Assembly (NCBI RefSeq): GCF_910592395.1
Contig: NC_088319.1
Coordinates: forward strand, 2,540,001-2,604,000
Direction of reading: 5' to 3'
DNA: 64,000 bases
Origin: Lineus longissimus
Lineage: Eukaryota; Nemertea; Pilidiophora; Heteronemertea; Lineidae
Shown here: piece after piece, positions 61,100-64,000 of the stretch
Layout: each line of letters opens with the position of its first letter
Position numbering within the stretch: position 1 is the stretch's first letter
Notes under the pieces: model-generated
What the model was told of the DNA's origin: nothing
What the model saw: only the letters and a program-made list of their open reading frames with translations
The model's database searches: none
Made by a program: the position numbers and the translations under genes

Positions 61100-61370
61100 C
61101 TCCCAAGGTGGCGGCTTAATGTCGTTACGCAGCTACCATCAATGAAATCGTATGGACCAAAAATGCGATCATCTTCTGATATTTGATTCCTGTAGCTGCG
61201 ATAAATTGTTACAGCCAATGCCTCGGCGTCTTTTGATGGCACCTCCGTGTTACTCGGCTCTAGGAGCTTGTTTGCTAAGCTCGTGGATTTGAAATGCACT
61301 GGGGAGGTTCGCAGGGAACGAGGAATCACGGCGGATGACATAACGATCAAAGTTACAAGTACCGTGTCAC
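61100..61370 (-). CDS. Candidate exon antisense to the 5' UTR intron
   Basis: Minus strand: acceptor TTATTGTTTTAG, then a frame entered in phase 1, and donor GGGAG|GTAATT. It encodes a hydrophobic start (DTVLVTLIVMSSAVIP), SLANKLLEPSNTEVPSKDAE, ALAVTIYRSYRNQIS and GPYDFIDGSCVTTLSRHLG. A phase-1 intron inside a signal peptide followed by an amphipathic helix is the plan of several class I cytokine genes, but there is no recognisable family signature. An alternative is that the exon starts at the ATG at 61341. The first exon upstream was not found. Confidence 0.4.
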
Positions 61371-61457
61371 CTAAAACAATAAAATCCTTGGATGCCCAAT
61401 GCTCATTATCTCATACGATATCACATTTATCTTATCCTTGTTTCTTTCGTTCCAGTA

Positions 61458-61805
61458 ATGTCAAAACAGAATCTCCCCCGGGCCGTCCTTTTCTCCGTCC
61501 TGGTTTTAGCAACAACCGCCGCTGCCATGCCAACAGCATTCTCAGGATCAAATATGGCCACCCAATCGACAGACACGGAAACGGCACTCGGAAAAATACT
61601 ATCGGGGAAGTTAAAAGCGCGGAAAGAGGCCCGACTTGTAAGGAAATTACTCGATTTGGGTGATTATGAACAGCCGCGACAGAGAAGGGATACTACTGCT
61701 CAAGCTTCTGAGGAAAAATTAAAAGTTATCAAGTCAAATTTGCAAAATACGAAAGTGGCAATCGAGGATTTATACCATAGGGTCAAGGACGCGTTTGATT
61801 TATTC
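61458..61805 (+). CDS. Secreted helical protein, first coding exon
   Basis: The ATG lies two bases after a strong acceptor and the exon ends TTATTC|GTAAGT in phase 0; 116 codons. A signal peptide (PRAVLFSVLVLATTAAAMP) is followed by a linker, a Lys/Arg-rich helix (GKILSGKLKARKEARLVRKL), a basic site RQRR that a furin-type protease could cut, and a second amphipathic helix (EEKLKVIKSNLQ to VAIEDLYHRVKDAFDLF). The layout is that of a small secreted signalling protein; helix content and phase-0 borders resemble four-helix cytokines. No database family is recognised. It is transcribed from P2 through the leader exon. Confidence 0.65.
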
Positions 61806-61934
61806 GTAAGTATCTATTTTATTCCTCTTTTTTTCTCTATACACCAGATAGCCTTGTGGAATAAATGTAAATATCAAGATTTCTATCAAATGCCGCCCAC
61901 TCGTTGAACAAATCCATATTCAGATAGTTAAACA

Positions 61935-63769
61935 TCCGCACCTTGTTCAGGACAATAGTATCAAGTTTATTTATCTTATATTAGATCTGAGATTTACCGC
62001 CAAAACCTGTCAGATAGTGAGTGCCATTGGCGATATGATACGATAAAACTGGTAATCGAATTGATCGGTATTGCACCGTTCCTTACCTTGTCCTCGCAAG
62101 TCCTCTGCGCGTCCGATGCTATGGCGTTCATTAGCCTTAAATTACAAAAGTGACGAAGTGAGAAATTGAACAAAGTAGATAGGACATCGTGAATGTGATG
62201 CAGTTATGACCGGACCGTTGTGAAATGTGGCCGTAGGCCTACTAGTAATAGTCAGCCAAACATGAATATACATGTAACTAAAAGAAATATTGAAATCTCC
62301 TGTTGTAATGAGTGACATGCAGTTACGACCTACTGGGTGACCAACCGTTGGTTACATGGTAAAAAATCGCATCGCCACAGCCTTCTTTTCGGTACACCCT
62401 GTACGCTATAGTAAATTCAACATACAACTACCTGAATCGTTTCCTAGCAGCTTTATTGGCTCTTAATCAGCGTGTTGATATCTTGTTCCGGTAAGAGGTT
62501 AATGCGCCGAGAGGTCATCCAAGTGATTTACGAGTGTGAACATCATTACCTCTCAGTGTGTGGAACAAGGGGGAAGAGGCTTGCAGGATTATTGGCGATA
62601 GCATTGATGAAAGCGAATGTTAGAGCGGTTGCTTGGCTGGCTTGATCGACACTTTCTGTCGGTGGGGAAACTGGGAGAGGGCAAAGTTCTCCAGATCGGA
62701 CGAAGGGGGCACAACGCATATATTTTGAAAATTATGACATGTAAGAGGCAATTACATTCAGGCGAACGTGAATACATTTTTAGGGATGCAACGCCGAGAA
62801 TATGTCACAAGAGATCGTCAAAGAAAAGATAACTAGGAATAGTCCGAGTCAGGTGATACGACTATTAGGCCATGCTGGCTTAACTGTGTTGCAACCTTTT
62901 TCACACACCATGCCCAATTTTCAAGAGTTAAATCAGACCATGCACATTTGAGGTGCCCTTGCGTGCAACTATTTTACAAAAGCAATGAAGAATTTTTTCC
63001 GATGAAGTCCGGTTTAATACATCATGTATTCCGAAGCGGTAAAAGTTCATTCACCAGCTAAGCTCCGGCGATTAGTCAATGTCGTTAATATCTCAATATT
63101 TTGAATAGGTATATCGCTAAAATAATCACGGCTGACTTTGATGTTGTACTTGCACTAGTTAACAACGGACGTGTAATGTCATCAATAACATATCTCCTAA
63201 GCACCTAACACAACTTGGTATTTCAACAATTATAAACAAGTAATTGAAAATCCGTTAGCAGGTTTGTTCTTCAAAGGATAACGCAATAAAATGAACTAGA
63301 CTAACCCGAACGTGATATGTTTCGTACGGAGAGAGTGCATAATCAAATATTTTTCGGTTTAGTGCATATGCACCTTTTCTATCACGGAACCTTCCAAGCT
63401 AAAAGTTCATGGGCGTTTTTTTACTTCAAATTTATGATGACAGATATTTTAATTTTCTTGAGGACACATGCTCCAAAAAAGTCTCTGCACGAGGTTGTTC
63501 GGAAGAAAATGAAACACGCCTCAAGCTGGATTCATACTGAACTTCCAGCGGCATTGCCTCCGTGGCCTCCGCCAAAACGCGCGTTGTCTGGAAGCTGAGT
63601 AATGTCGATACATTGAGGGGCAGGTGGCTGAATTTGACCTGGTATTAATTGATATTCGAATTCATTGTGATAATTCACTTTGATCATTCATTATCCTTTT
63701 GGGTCAAGTCATTAATTGAATAACCCACGGAACAGTTATATTATAGTGCCCTTGGTTTTCTCTTTCCAG
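61935..63769. other. Intron of the secreted-protein gene
   Basis: No exon in the coding sense is seen. On the minus strand ATGAACGCCATAGCATCGG followed by GACAAG|GTAAGG (about 62087-62131) is a good donor after a short frame; it does not join the antisense exon in frame and may be an unrelated leader. Frames at 62589-62832 are open on both strands. Confidence 0.4.
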
Positions 63770-63934
63770 TGCGACCTAAAAAAGTCCAACCACATCCCCA
63801 GGGACGACGCCGCGCTTGCCACGTGCGAAGGCTGGTCAAAGTTTCTCATCCAGATTCACCGGTCGAATATGAATATTCCAGAACACGAAACAATCGCAAT
63901 ACACAGTACTCATACACCAGAACAACATGTCGAG
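63770..63934 (+). CDS. Secreted helical protein, second coding exon
   Basis: It is bounded by TTTTCTCTTTCCAG and GAG|GTAAGC, exactly 55 codons, phase 0 at both ends, so it joins the exon at 61458-61805 in frame. The peptide begins CDLKKSNHIPRDDAALATCE, continues GWSKFLIQIHRSNMNIPEHE and ends PEQHVE. The two cysteines 18 residues apart could form a disulfide. The intron is 1.96 kb. The gene continues beyond the window, at least 171 residues in total. Confidence 0.6.
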
Positions 63935-64000
63935 GTAAGCCAGGTTTCCGGATAGTTGACTTCTTAGAAAGACTGAAACACACTGATGGTACCATTAGAA

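Overview
The window looks like a piece of an animal nuclear genome, not a prokaryotic or viral one. Reading frames are short and interrupted, candidate exons have GT-AG borders, tRNA-derived SINE heads, LINE 3' ends and many short inverted-repeat transposons are present, and the one confidently recognised exon belongs to a metabotropic glutamate receptor. The repeat style and gene-poor layout fit a marine invertebrate, perhaps a deuterostome (echinoderm, hemichordate or amphioxus), but that placement is inference only.

Layout. From 1 to 7 kb there are candidate minus-strand exons (a helical fragment at 1.7-1.9 kb; three splice-bounded pieces at 3.0-4.1 kb with a faint IL-17-like pattern) and a frameshifted PDZ remnant at 6.7-6.9 kb. 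From 8 to 32 kb the sequence is mostly repeats: tRNA-headed SINEs, at least eight small inverted-repeat element families, a LINE 3' end, a nearly perfect 249-bp hairpin, a 943-bp transposon with 9-bp target duplications and a 95-bp minisatellite. A cysteine-rich frame with a hydrophobic segment lies at 26.4-26.7 kb. The first coding exon of a group II/III-like mGluR is at 32.8-33.3 kb on the minus strand, with a GC-rich stretch upstream of it. From 35 to 55 kb repeats dominate again, with a possible signal-peptide/transmembrane pair at 40.9-41.6 kb and a decayed LINE at 44 kb.

The right end (55.6-64 kb) is the most gene-like part. Two plus-strand transcription units begin 4.8 kb apart at core promoters with the same architecture (TATAAG, then AGTTTCAAA exactly 28 bases later). 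The second has a non-coding first exon, an ATG two bases after the next acceptor, a signal peptide, a basic cleavage motif, amphipathic helical sequence and a phase-0 junction to a cysteine-containing exon; it runs out of the window. Its 5' UTR intron carries an antisense exon candidate. The secreted, helical, phase-0 pattern resembles a four-helix cytokine gene, but no family is recognised and this remains a hypothesis.
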